Assembly: GCA_002007315.1 (NCBI GenBank)
Contig: LNZQ01000210.1
Location: 1 to 42,462 of the forward strand
DNA from: Epulopiscium sp. Nele67-Bin004
GTDB lineage: Bacteria > Bacillota_A > Clostridia > Lachnospirales > Cellulosilyticaceae
DNA length: 42,462 nt
Direction of reading: 5' to 3'
Part shown: positions 16,726 to 25,845 of the stretch, in pieces
Layout: each line of letters opens with the position of its first letter
Position numbering within the stretch: position 1 is the first letter of the stretch
Position numbers and translations under genes: made by a program
Notes under the pieces: generated by a model
Told to the model about the DNA's origin: nothing
The model's input: only the letters and a program-made list of their open reading frames with translations
Databases searched by the model: none

Positions 16726-17787
16726 ATGACTGATTTAACATTTAAAGGAGGGTATGGCGAACACGGTCGCAGTTGTTTTTTGATTGCTGTTAAAGATTAT
16801 TATATAATTTTGGACTGTGGAATTATGGACACTGACCCAAACCCATATCCAGATATTAATAGAGAAATTTTAGAAAAAGTTAAATATATGTTTGTTTCTC
16901 ATCACCATGAAGACCATATAGGTGCATTTGAACATTTTGTTGATAATGGATTTTGTGGAAAGTTAGTTATATCTCAAGTGGCATACATTTTAGCAGATAT
17001 AAATTATAACAATACAATATTTTTGGATACAAATTCTACTAATCTAAACTTGTGCGAAGATATAGAGGTTCAGTATGGCAGAAGTGGACATTGTGTAGGG
17101 AGTTTATGGTTTAATATTAAATTGGAAAACAAATCATATTTTTATAGTGGCGATTTTCAAGCGTACACACATGCTTATATTTGCGATGTGCCAGAAAATG
17201 TAGTTGCTAATGTTGCTATAATTGATGCAGCACATAAAGATTTGGACGTTGCTGAAAATAGAAGTAAACAATTTATAGATACTGTTCAAATGCATTTGGA
17301 CAACGAAGAAAAAGTTGTTTTGCCTGTGCAACCATACGGTAGAGGGATTGAAATATTGTTAGATATATTAAAAAATCTTAGTAGCTATAAAATTGCAGTA
17401 GACAAACGTTTTTTGAAGGCTATACTAAAAAACTTAGAATATCAACAATATTTTAAACAAGATAGCTATAGGATTGTAGAAAAATTTTTAGACACTAATC
17501 CTTTATATGACGATAACACATTTGATATTTTATTGATTGGTGACTCGCATTTAGTGAAACAATCAACACAAACTATTTTAGAAAATGTGAAAGATAAGTT
17601 TATTGTAGTTGCGACAGGAAAAGTAGCTAAAAATGAGATGATTGACAAATTAAAGAAAAAAGATTGCTTAGTTAAATGTAGTTATACACATCACCAAAGT
17701 TTTAAAGATATTGAAAATTGGGTTAATAACAATGAGTTTGGGATTATAGTGCCTTTTCATAATGACTTAAAGCAATTAATAGTATAA
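16726..17787 (+). CDS. MBL-fold metallohydrolase, beta-CASP-like
   Basis: 353 aa. Zinc motif HHHEDH at residues 59-64, a further ligand region GHCVGS near 124, YSGDF near 143, and an LPVQPYGRGIE segment near 202 that is typical of the beta-CASP group (CPSF/RNase J-like). A C-terminal TGKVAKNEMID and a late conserved His segment (TYTHHQSF-like, near 325) support this group. Two bases separate it from the ATPase gene, so it is part of the transporter operon, an unusual partner. It may process the imported compound or act on RNA; the sequence does not say which. Confidence 0.75.
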   Translation: MTDLTFKGGYGEHGRSCFLIAVKDYYIILDCGIMDTDPNPYPDINREILEKVKYMFVSHHHEDHIGAFEHFVDNGFCGKLVISQVAYILADINYNNTIFLDTNSTNLNLCEDIEVQYGRSGHCVGSLWFNIKLENKSYFYSGDFQAYTHAYICDVPENVVANVAIIDAAHKDLDVAENRSKQFIDTVQMHLDNEEKVVLPVQPYGRGIEILLDILKNLSSYKIAVDKRFLKAILKNLEYQQYFKQDSYRIVEKFLDTNPLYDDNTFDILLIGDSHLVKQSTQTILENVKDKFIVVATGKVAKNEMIDKLKKKDCLVKCSYTHHQSFKDIENWVNNNEFGIIVPFHNDLKQLIV

Positions 17788-17793
17788 CAAAAA

Positions 17794-17825
17794 GGCTACG
17801 GGATTTGGTTTCCGTAGCCTTTTTG
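17794..17825 (+). terminator. Bidirectional terminator (repeated type, copy 2)
   Basis: Stem GGCTACGG (17794-17801) / CCGTAGCC (17812-17819) with A run before and T run after, so it can end both the importer operon (+) and the DsrE gene (-). Nearly identical to the hairpin at 12729-12762. Confidence 0.92.
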
Positions 17826-17827
17826 TC

Positions 17828-18166
17828 TTAAACTGTAAGAAGTTTTTCGTTATCTTTTAGAGCCGTTGTAAGTGGAACACCCATAGGTCCTACTTCCAAC
17901 TCAAGTGATTTCAATTTTTCTGTTACACCAAATGTATTTGTGCACCCAATACAAGCTTTAACAACTACGCCTGCATATTGTGCCATTTTAATTTTTTCTT
18001 GTATGCCCTCATCTTCGGCTACAAGTTTTGCACTTGCTCCCCAAATAATAATTTCCACTTCATTAAACCAACCTTGAGTTTTTGCGGCTATTGCATACAT
18101 AAACACCATAGTATGGGCAGTGTGTGGGTTGTCGCTTGTCCATAAAATATTAAGTTTATCGTCCAT
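17828..18166 (-). CDS. DsrE/DsrF-like family protein
   Basis: 112 aa. Single small Rossmann-like domain (LNILWTSDNPHTAHTMVFMYA; VEIIIWGASAKLVAED) with a Cys pair in ACIGCTNTFG near residues 72-80, at the position of the reactive cysteine of DsrE-family sulfur-relay proteins. SD TTGGAGG before the ATG. Monocistronic. A sulfur-transfer or redox role is the family expectation; the partner is unknown. Confidence 0.8.
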   Translation of the reverse strand: MDDKLNILWTSDNPHTAHTMVFMYAIAAKTQGWFNEVEIIIWGASAKLVAEDEGIQEKIKMAQYAGVVVKACIGCTNTFGVTEKLKSLELEVGPMGVPLTTALKDNEKLLTV

Positions 18167-18197
18167 TAAAATTCCTCCAATTTTTTTCTGATATTTG

Positions 18198-18206
18198 TGA
18201 TATAAT
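18198..18206 (+). promoter_or_regulatory. Extended -10 promoter of the Sel1-repeat gene
   Basis: TGATATAAT at 18198-18206, a perfect extended -10, about 45 bases before the start codon. A -35 is not clear, as is allowed for extended -10 promoters. Confidence 0.55.
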
Positions 18207-18249
18207 AATTATATCTATATGCAAGTATAATATCAAGGAGGATTTTGCA

Positions 18250-18786
18250 ATGATTGATTTAGCACAAACAATTAAACAGGCAGAACAGGGAGATGCACAA
18301 GCACAGTTGTTGCTTGGAGAGTATTATGATGGCGAAGATGGTGTGGAAAAAGATTTTGAGAAAGCTGCTTACTGGATTCAAAAAGCGGCAAATCAAAATT
18401 TTGCAGAGGCACAAAACTTGTTAGCTTGTTATTATTTTAACGGATACGGAGTAGAAGAAAGCAAAGAAACAGCTGTAAAATTGTATAAATTAGCTACTAA
18501 GCAAAAATATGTATGGGCTATATACAATCTTGCAGATTGTTATAGACGAGGTAAAGGTGTGGAACAAGATTTAGAAAAGTCAAATGAACTATCAGCACAA
18601 GCTTTTAAGTTATTAATGGAAAAAGCAGAACAAGGTGATGTTGAAGCACAAAATCATATAGGTAAAAGCTATGAATTAGGGCTAGGCGTAGAAAAAGACT
18701 TGGATATAGCTATGAAGTGGTACAAAAAATCAGCTAGTCAAGGATACAAATGGGGACAATGGAACGTAGATAGAATTGAAAATTAG
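18250..18786 (+). CDS. Sel1-repeat (SLR) protein
   Basis: 178 aa made of about four to five 36-residue Sel1/TPR-like repeats (AEQGDAQAQLLLGEYYDGED, then AANQNFAEAQNLLACYYFNG, and so on; the last starts at AEQGDVEAQNHIGKSYELG). No signal peptide or membrane segment, so it should be a cytosolic protein-protein scaffold. SD CAAGGAGG. Stands alone between a divergent DsrE gene and a convergent membrane-protein gene. No partner can be named. Confidence 0.9.
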   Translation: MIDLAQTIKQAEQGDAQAQLLLGEYYDGEDGVEKDFEKAAYWIQKAANQNFAEAQNLLACYYFNGYGVEESKETAVKLYKLATKQKYVWAIYNLADCYRRGKGVEQDLEKSNELSAQAFKLLMEKAEQGDVEAQNHIGKSYELGLGVEKDLDIAMKWYKKSASQGYKWGQWNVDRIEN

Positions 18787-18797
18787 TAACTAATAAA

Positions 18798-18881
18798 AAT
18801 AACAGACCTGATTTATGCCGAGCATGTAATTAAGGTGAGGTTTAGAGGGGTTACACACTTAAAATCAGGTCGTTTGTTATT
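18798..18881 (-). ncRNA. Large imperfect hairpin / structured RNA of unknown type
   Basis: The left arm 18798-18814 pairs with 18862-18881 over 17 bp with one 3-base bulge. Inside the 47-base loop, ATGC/GCAT (18815-18825) forms a small hairpin, and TGTAA (18825-18829) can pair with TTACA (18851-18855). On the minus strand the outer stem is followed by TTTTTATTAG, so it could end the membrane-protein transcript, but the loop is far larger than a normal terminator. No known RNA family is recognised. Confidence 0.4.
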
Positions 18882-18953
18882 TGATATACGTAGTATAACA
18901 GATAAAAAAGTAGAAATTGTGAATTTTTTAGCATTGATAAAAATAATTTTTAG

Positions 18954-19301
18954 CTATAAGCCCGATACCATTCTAAATAAATACCACACTAAAACTATAA
19001 TTAATATAATACCACTCAAAATAGAAAATAAAATTCCCCTCTTAGACAATTTATTTATCTTTTTCAGTCGCTCCTCAAGTTTCAAATAAGAAATTTGTGA
19101 CACTTTATTCCTTTTAAATAGCATTTTTGCAACCAGTTTTACCACTTTTCCAACAATCCATACAATAAGTGCACCATACAATACATAAGATGCAATTGTC
19201 AACAATGTAAATATAGTTCTAACCAAATTGTACGTTTCAAACAAAGTTGGTATCGGCTCTGGCATAGCCATTATTAATTTATTTATAACGAAAGTCGTCA
19301 T
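18954..19301 (-). CDS. Small membrane protein of unknown function
   Basis: 115 aa with two hydrophobic segments, about residues 26-60 (LVRTIFTLLTIASYVLYGAL and on) and 90-112 (GILFSILSGIILIIVLVWYL), separated by a Lys/Arg-rich loop that includes a short amphipathic stretch. The ATG is preceded by the strong SD AGGGGGA. No family recognised. Monocistronic; ends facing the Sel1 gene, with the large hairpin between them. Confidence 0.7.
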   Translation of the reverse strand: MTTFVINKLIMAMPEPIPTLFETYNLVRTIFTLLTIASYVLYGALIVWIVGKVVKLVAKMLFKRNKVSQISYLKLEERLKKINKLSKRGILFSILSGIILIIVLVWYLFRMVSGL

Positions 19302-19422
19302 ACGATATCCCCCTATAAGTTTCTTGTCTAAGCATACTACATTAGAAAAAAATTTTCAAGAAGTGTGTATAAAATGTTTTTTGTGGGGAATACTCTAGTT
19401 ACTAAAAAAATAAAGGAGCTTA

Positions 19423-22296
19423 ATGATGGCAAATGCTTTAATAGACACTGCCGACAACTTAGCTACCATTGATTATACACAACTTTTACAAAAGCTTACT
19501 CAATATTTACCTAATATAAAACTAGAAACTAGTCATAACTATACTCAAATTTCTAACTTGCATAACACTATTAATGACATTATATCTGATTTAAAATCAG
19601 AATTTGTTACCACATCAAAAATTCTAAACATTGACTTTACGAAACGACCTAATCATTTATCAATCAACTATCAAGATTACGCAAATTTTTCAGCAGATAT
19701 AAAAAAACTATATGACAAACTACAAATAGATAGCATTGATGTACATCAACTATCTAAATTAGATAGTATCAAAAAAAATCCAAAAGTAGCTATAAATTTT
19801 GGGGTAGATTACACTTTTTCACCACAAAATTTAGCAAAAAAATCGATGGAATTTACATCTAATAAAGTTAATACAATCGAGAGGTTACGGGTTGATTCTG
19901 TTCAAATAAAAATTAATACAAAAGAAGTAGAACAGCAGTTCAAAGAAAATATTATTAACCAACTATGTAATTATATAGACGATGAGGAGGATTTAGAAGA
20001 TAAAATAGAAGCCGTTCAACAAGGTAAATCTAATGTTAATAACGTAATAAGCTCTATCAATAACGATTGTTTGGCTCGAATAAAACGAACTATTTCTTAC
20101 TTGTATATGGAATATTTACTTGAGGACTTTCAATATGCAAAAAACTATAAGTTTGCACATAATTATGTCAGACGTTTTAAGATGCTAGAACAATATTTAC
20201 AAGAGCTAAGATTACTTCCTGAACGAGATGGAACTATATCTATCGGACAATGTTCATACAATTTGTGTGACTTATTATATGAAGGAAATGCCTTTGATAG
20301 TTTACCCGTTATAGGCAAAGTTGACGGAACTATGTTAGAAAATACAGAAGATGGATTTAAAACGTTCAAAATTGCTTTGAAAATGAAATTAAACGGCTCC
20401 GTACAAAAAAATGAAGGTTCTGTTTCATCTTTAGAATATCATTTGAAAAATATTATAAATGATCAGGTTGATCCAAAAAAGCGATTACGTACGTTTTTTT
20501 TATACACGTTTTTATTGCATAAGTTAGACGATGACAATTATGATCCTATTAAAAATTGGAAAGTTATTAAGTCTAAATTAAATACTGAAACTATTAGTCC
20601 TATACTAAATCAATTTGTTAATAGTTTTACAAAAAGGAGTCTAGGAGATAAAAATGGTAAAGATATAGTTGCAGATATCACTAAACTTTTTACGGAGATA
20701 TCTAAAACTAAAGTATCAACGTTACAAACAACGTCTAAATTGTATAATAGAAATTTAACTATGTTAAAAGGGGTACTTGAACCAAATTTAGAAGGACAAC
20801 ATATATTTAGACCAGTAAAATATGACAAAGAGTATTTAAAATACGTTTCAATAGTTGAAAACTCATTAGATGAAACTATTAGACTGCTAGATGTAGCATT
20901 AACTTTTACGATAAATAGCACAAGTTTATATGAAAATAGCAATTTAGAGCAAACAGGATTGCAATACGCAACTAAAGAATTAAATATTTTGCCGATAATA
21001 TTAGTTCCAGAGATAAACAACTTTAGTAGACTTAATAATTTATGGGAAACACTGAACAATGTTTATCATATTAGAATATCGTATCCTCCCAAATTAAATA
21101 CAGAAAATGAAGATGGATATTTATATACAATTTGTTATACTACGCTTGTATATATGAGTATTGATAAGCTACTTAAAAATATAGAAAATAAAAAAGATGT
21201 TTACATTCCTATTTTAAGAGTTCACTCATGTAAACAACAATTACAGGCACCACACATAGGCGAATATGTTAGAGATATAGGAAAAACTCTTGAACATATG
21301 TTAGGCGACAAATATAGAAGCATGTCACAAGGATTTATATATGATAGAAAAGATAAATATCTAAAAAATATATATTTAAATGCAATATCTTCGATGTATA
21401 GCCGAGTTCCAAAATCGTTTAATTTAAGTAATGTACCTATAACAGATAATACAGCTATTATAGTAGTGACTGGGAGGAAATGCGATAACACAGAGCAAAG
21501 TGAAGTTAGTTTATTGTTAGGTGAGGTGATTTTATTTCGCACTGATAATAACAGCATAGTATGCGATGACTATAAAACTTTTTGTGATAGTTATAAAAAT
21601 ACTGAGATATATGAAACTCCTAATGTTTTAGCAGACATAGTAAACGAGATATATGCAAAAGGATATAAAAAAATTATTTATATTTCTAAAGCTCCGTATT
21701 CTAACAAGTTAAATATAACTTCAGATAGAGATAACTTATATTTCATGAATAAGTCTATAATACAGATGATACAAAAGCCAGACTTAGAAATTTATCCAAT
21801 ATATTTTGAGCAGTATTACAGCATTGATTATAATATAGCAACTAGGCAACAAGGCGCACTATATATTAGTGAAACTGATGAAATAGGACAACATTTAGAT
21901 ACAAACAATAAAACTGTCGCTGGAGTATTTAACTTATATTCTGGAAGGTCAGTCGGTAGAACAAGCGATAGCAAAGAGTTGAAATACTATAAAGGTGTTA
22001 TATTGTACCTAACATTTTGTAATATGTACAATGAACAAACAAATAAAAATATTAGAGAAGCCTTGATAAATAAATCCGAACTAAAAAACTGGATCACTGA
22101 AGTTTTAACTATGTTACATTATAGTAGATATGAAGCAAATGGAAATATAACTATAAAGACAAATCCTTATGATAGATTGTTAGGAGATGATGGTGTTTCC
22201 GCTAGAAGTGTATTTACATTTAGAATTGAAAACAGATATAATCTCAAATTTAATGCATTAGCTTATTTAAGAGAGATAAAAAGATTATTAATTTAA
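19423..22296 (+). CDS. Large unknown protein, possible divergent PIWI/RNase H-fold (pPIWI_RE-like)
   Basis: 957 aa (ATG 19423; ATG 19426 has better spacing to AAAGGAG). No signal peptide or membrane segments. Residues 1-650 are mostly helical, Lys/Asn-rich and unrecognised. About 675-940 reads like a PIWI-type RNase H fold: a first strand ending TAIIVVTGRKC, a helix then the strand ADIVNEIYAKGYKKIIYIS, a strand LEIYPIYF, and a late segment from VLTMLHYSRYEANG to NPYDRLLGDDG that resembles the closing PIWI motif. Next gene, 12 bases on, is an SF2 helicase; PIWI-RE plus helicase pairs are a described bacterial conflict system. The fold call is by eye and tentative. The pair looks more AT-rich than its neighbours, which hints at transfer. 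Confidence 0.4.
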   Translation: MMANALIDTADNLATIDYTQLLQKLTQYLPNIKLETSHNYTQISNLHNTINDIISDLKSEFVTTSKILNIDFTKRPNHLSINYQDYANFSADIKKLYDKLQIDSIDVHQLSKLDSIKKNPKVAINFGVDYTFSPQNLAKKSMEFTSNKVNTIERLRVDSVQIKINTKEVEQQFKENIINQLCNYIDDEEDLEDKIEAVQQGKSNVNNVISSINNDCLARIKRTISYLYMEYLLEDFQYAKNYKFAHNYVRRFKMLEQYLQELRLLPERDGTISIGQCSYNLCDLLYEGNAFDSLPVIGKVDGTMLENTEDGFKTFKIALKMKLNGSVQKNEGSVSSLEYHLKNIINDQVDPKKRLRTFFLYTFLLHKLDDDNYDPIKNWKVIKSKLNTETISPILNQFVNSFTKRSLGDKNGKDIVADITKLFTEISKTKVSTLQTTSKLYNRNLTMLKGVLEPNLEGQHIFRPVKYDKEYLKYVSIVENSLDETIRLLDVALTFTINSTSLYENSNLEQTGLQYATKELNILPIILVPEINNFSRLNNLWETLNNVYHIRISYPPKLNTENEDGYLYTICYTTLVYMSIDKLLKNIENKKDVYIPILRVHSCKQQLQAPHIGEYVRDIGKTLEHMLGDKYRSMSQGFIYDRKDKYLKNIYLNAISSMYSRVPKSFNLSNVPITDNTAIIVVTGRKCDNTEQSEVSLLLGEVILFRTDNNSIVCDDYKTFCDSYKNTEIYETPNVLADIVNEIYAKGYKKIIYISKAPYSNKLNITSDRDNLYFMNKSIIQMIQKPDLEIYPIYFEQYYSIDYNIATRQQGALYISETDEIGQHLDTNNKTVAGVFNLYSGRSVGRTSDSKELKYYKGVILYLTFCNMYNEQTNKNIREALINKSELKNWITEVLTMLHYSRYEANGNITIKTNPYDRLLGDDGVSARSVFTFRIENRYNLKFNALAYLREIKRLLI

Positions 22297-22308
22297 GGAA
22301 GGTGATTT

Positions 22309-25300
22309 ATGGATAAAAAGGACTTAGGCTTTGTATTTGAGCTTGGTTTTAATATAGGAATTGCATCACAAATACCCGACAATAATGACATCTCAAAAGA
22401 TTTATCTCACAAATCATATAATAGGGAGCAACTGTATAGACGATTTAAAAATGAGGCGCAGGACTATAGTGTAGTTAAACAACAAATAGACTACTTGCTT
22501 TTTAAAGGCATATTAACTGGTAAAAACTTTTTTAAAGACTGGATACAGACAAAAATTGGTGAAAAGCCTTTTGAAGTTATTTACTTTCAAGCAAATTTCT
22601 ATAAAGTGTTTGATGAACTTAAAACGAATACCGAAGAACAAAGATATTCGGCCAGTGCATTGGAAAAACAACTGAAAATTAAACTTAACCAACTAGAGAT
22701 AGATAATTTATTTAGGTTAGGAGAAATGTTTAAGGCAGATACTATTATTTTGATACGCTCAAAAGATAAATATTACTTGACGGTTGTTGATAATTCAATA
22801 AAAATTAAAAATGTTATAGATTATAGTGATATAGAACAAGTTAAAGAAATGTTACAAAAAACTACTAATGTAAAACGTTCTAAAAGTAATTTTGCAAATT
22901 TAGCAGTGGATAATACAGATATCTCCAATCTAAATATTGAAAACTCATTGAGAGATTATATTTTAGGAATAGGTACGAAAGATAAACCCCTTCAAAAAAT
23001 GATACAAGCTGGTAGTTATGCCAATAGTTTTATAAACTTAATAACTATTAAAAATATATTGCCTTTAGATAAATTAGTATCTGTAATGATAGTTGGCTAC
23101 ACTGACGAGGAAGTTTGTACAAGTAATTTAGATTATAAAAATTTAAGTATTTTACAAATGTGTCAACAAACTTATGCTCAGATGGATAAACAAAACAAAC
23201 AGACAGAATACAGCGAAAAACAAAATGATATATTCAAAAAAATAGTATCCAACTTTAGAAAAACTTTGAATATAAGCAATGAGGTTATTAAACCAATTTT
23301 AGACTTAAAATCAGGGATAAATAGTTTTAATATATCAACCTCATATTCAAACTATCAAAACACAGCAACAAATTTTTCTTATGAAGAAGATAACGATACA
23401 TTTAGAAATATTCATGCCAATCAAATTACTAAATATTTAGGAGATAAAAATGTTCAGTTGCTGTTTTTGACGGGAAATCCAGGTATAGGAAAAACTACTG
23501 CATTAGTTGAATATTTAAAACAGCAGGAAGGTTATTTATTTTTATATATAAGTCCCCGAACTCAAGTAAATAAAGATTTGGAACATAAGTTTTGTATTGA
23601 TGATGAAAAACTTTATGATGAGAAAGCAATTTACCTTACAACTAATGGAAATGACGAAAAATTTATAAATAACGAACTAGTTAACATAGTAAATTTTAGA
23701 GGGTTATCGCAATATGAAGATATAAAACAGCCTATACAATTTTTGCCTATAGATAGAGATAAATCTACAGATGAACAAAATTTAAAGTTACAAGCTATTA
23801 ATGAAAATACTTTAGTTAAAGTGAACCAATTCAATTTAGGTGTATTAAATCGCTTATCGCTAGGTATAGACCACGTTATAACTAATAATTTAAGTAATAA
23901 AATTATTGCTACTGTTGCGATGCAGTCTTTACGTCTAACACAAGGGGGGACAACCGCTAATCATTTTAAAAGGATATTCAAAAATGTTTACAATGATAAG
24001 ACTAATACTATTAATATACAAGAGTTTATAAAACTAGCAAATAAATGTCCTAATATTGTTATTATGTTAGATGAAATAACAGGTGACGGAAGTGGTATAG
24101 CATTTTTTGATGAACTAATAAATTTAATACACAAAAAAATATATTTTAATTTGCCTACTCATCTAAAACAAAAAATTAATTTTAAAATAGTTGTAGCTGA
24201 TGCTTCTATAACTAATATATCTGTTATCAATAAACATTTTATGACAGCTTACAATGATAATGATAAAATTTATTTTTCTAAAGAAGAGCAACAAAATACT
24301 TTTTCAGTTGAACAGTTCAAGTTTAGAAAAAAATACAATTCTATATGTATAAATACAAACTCTTATCCTGCAAAAAGTTTAGATATAAGCTATAGACTAA
24401 TTGTAAATACTCAAAAAGAACTGGATAAAACTTATATTGATATTATCGATAAAGAAATTACTACTGAGGCAGTTAACTTAATAACTAGTATAGCAACAAA
24501 GCAAGTAATAATCTACATTCAAAATATAGCCAGAATAGAAACTATAACACAGTTATTAAAAGAGATGTATTTTAAAGCTACAAATCAGCAACTGAAAGAA
24601 GATGTAGACTATATTTCAATTTATTCGGCGATGGAAGAAAACAAAAGAAAAAATATAACAAAAAATAAGGACACAGCAAAATTTATATTGATGACATCAT
24701 CAGCAAGTAGGGGGATATCATTCCCAAATACTACTTTTATTTTAGTAGATGTACCGACTTTTGATATAGAAAAAAATATAATGGAGATAATCCAATTGTG
24801 TTATAGAGGGCGTGGCAACTATAATATAGATGCTACAGCAAGAAAGACAATAAAATTTTTTGTAGGAAAGACTATTGAAAATTATCAAGATATATCGCAA
24901 GTTAAACATCAATTAACAAGTACATTAACTCTATTAACATTAATACACACAAGTTTATTAACTAGAATTTATGGAAGTCATAAAGTAGGAAAACAAAATA
25001 TATCATTAATACCTGTAGGGGATAAAGGGGTTGAAGCAACGTCTGAAATGCTAATTGAAAGGTTTAGTTCACTAGTAAGTAATCTAAAAAAAGAAATGCG
25101 TAAAGACTTCTCAAATGTAAGTATTAAATCATTATTAGATAAGTTAATAAAAATATTTAATAATACTGAAATACAACTATCTGGAGAAATTTATAATAAA
25201 ACAGATGTATCGAATATGTTGCAACTGTTTCATAATAATTGGGATAAAGGTATGGATAAATTATTAGATTTTGATCCATTCAAAAGGGCGACTGTTATAG

Positions 25301-25815
25301 GAGATTTACTAATATTTAAAATAGAAGATCAGGTAGAAAATAAATTAAATTTAACTACAAATTTAATTTATGTAATAAATGAACTCGAAATAAAAAAACA
25401 TCTGATGTGGGCAAAATATAACAACAGTTTTCCTTTTAATTTGCGACAAGAAGTAACAGATTTGTTAAAATTATTAGATAAATTTGAACAGAAATATAAC
25501 GAAAAAACAATGAATCTAAGTGATAGAGCAAACAAAGCAAACATGTATATTGCAATACCTATATTAGCACCATTTATATACAATAATTGTAAAGGATATC
25601 AAGAAGATGATAAAATAACTTTTAGAGATATATTGAAAAGATACGTGGGCACAGAATATAGAGTGGCTAATGCATTGCCTATAACTACAGAATATAAAGA
25701 TATTCCATTTTTATATTTCAGGAGTGAATCACTGCCAACTTTACAAAAATATAACTCTAACTATATTTTTTGCTCCTCAGAAATTAATTTAATAAACTTA
25801 TTATTAGTTGGATAA
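22309..25815 (+). CDS. Large superfamily 2 helicase-like protein
   Basis: 1168 aa. Helicase motifs in order: I TGNPGIGKTT (388-397), Ia-like YISPRTQVNKD (about 420), II MLDEIT (D588, E589), III-like VVADAS (about 630), IV-like VIIYIQN, V MTSSASRGISF (795-804) and VI Q829-LCYRGRG. Residues 1-385 are a large unassigned region; AD-IILIRSKDKYYLTVVD near 145-163 faintly recalls a PD-(D/E)XK core but lacks a clear ExK. About 330 residues follow the motor. SD AAGGAAGGTGA. Immediately downstream of the 957-aa gene and surely co-transcribed. Probably a nucleic-acid motor of a defence or conflict system; function inferred. Confidence 0.7.
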   Translation: MDKKDLGFVFELGFNIGIASQIPDNNDISKDLSHKSYNREQLYRRFKNEAQDYSVVKQQIDYLLFKGILTGKNFFKDWIQTKIGEKPFEVIYFQANFYKVFDELKTNTEEQRYSASALEKQLKIKLNQLEIDNLFRLGEMFKADTIILIRSKDKYYLTVVDNSIKIKNVIDYSDIEQVKEMLQKTTNVKRSKSNFANLAVDNTDISNLNIENSLRDYILGIGTKDKPLQKMIQAGSYANSFINLITIKNILPLDKLVSVMIVGYTDEEVCTSNLDYKNLSILQMCQQTYAQMDKQNKQTEYSEKQNDIFKKIVSNFRKTLNISNEVIKPILDLKSGINSFNISTSYSNYQNTATNFSYEEDNDTFRNIHANQITKYLGDKNVQLLFLTGNPGIGKTTALVEYLKQQEGYLFLYISPRTQVNKDLEHKFCIDDEKLYDEKAIYLTTNGNDEKFINNELVNIVNFRGLSQYEDIKQPIQFLPIDRDKSTDEQNLKLQAINENTLVKVNQFNLGVLNRLSLGIDHVITNNLSNKIIATVAMQSLRLTQGGTTANHFKRIFKNVYNDKTNTINIQEFIKLANKCPNIVIMLDEITGDGSGIAFFDELINLIHKKIYFNLPTHLKQKINFKIVVADASITNISVINKHFMTAYNDNDKIYFSKEEQQNTFSVEQFKFRKKYNSICINTNSYPAKSLDISYRLIVNTQKELDKTYIDIIDKEITTEAVNLITSIATKQVIIYIQNIARIETITQLLKEMYFKATNQQLKEDVDYISIYSAMEENKRKNITKNKDTAKFILMTSSASRGISFPNTTFILVDVPTFDIEKNIMEIIQLCYRGRGNYNIDATARKTIKFFVGKTIENYQDISQVKHQLTSTLTLLTLIHTSLLTRIYGSHKVGKQNISLIPVGDKGVEATSEMLIERFSSLVSNLKKEMRKDFSNVSIKSLLDKLIKIFNNTEIQLSGEIYNKTDVSNMLQLFHNNWDKGMDKLLDFDPFKRATVIGDLLIFKIEDQVENKLNLTTNLIYVINELEIKKHLMWAKYNNSFPFNLRQEVTDLLKLLDKFEQKYNEKTMNLSDRANKANMYIAIPILAPFIYNNCKGYQEDDKITFRDILKRYVGTEYRVANALPITTEYKDIPFLYFRSESLPTLQKYNSNYIFCSSEINLINLLLVG

Positions 25816-25820
25816 AAAAA

Positions 25821-25841
25821 TAGCCCCCTTAGGAGGGGCTA
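25821..25841 (-). terminator. Terminator of the HD-GYP-like gene
   Basis: Stem TAGCCCC (25821-25827) / GGGGCTA (25835-25841). Read on the minus strand, it is followed by a run of T (the A run at about 25814-25820). It also lies just after the helicase stop codon, but there is no T run for the plus strand. Confidence 0.85.
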
Positions 25842-25845
25842 AGTA

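Noticed and set aside
18798..18881. Integron attC site
   Set aside because: The arms lack the RYYYAAC/GTTRRRY core sites, and no integrase or cassette array is present.
18835..19089. Small plus-strand gene over the large stem-loop
   Set aside because: Lies over the hairpin and the antisense of a better supported membrane-protein gene; no domain.
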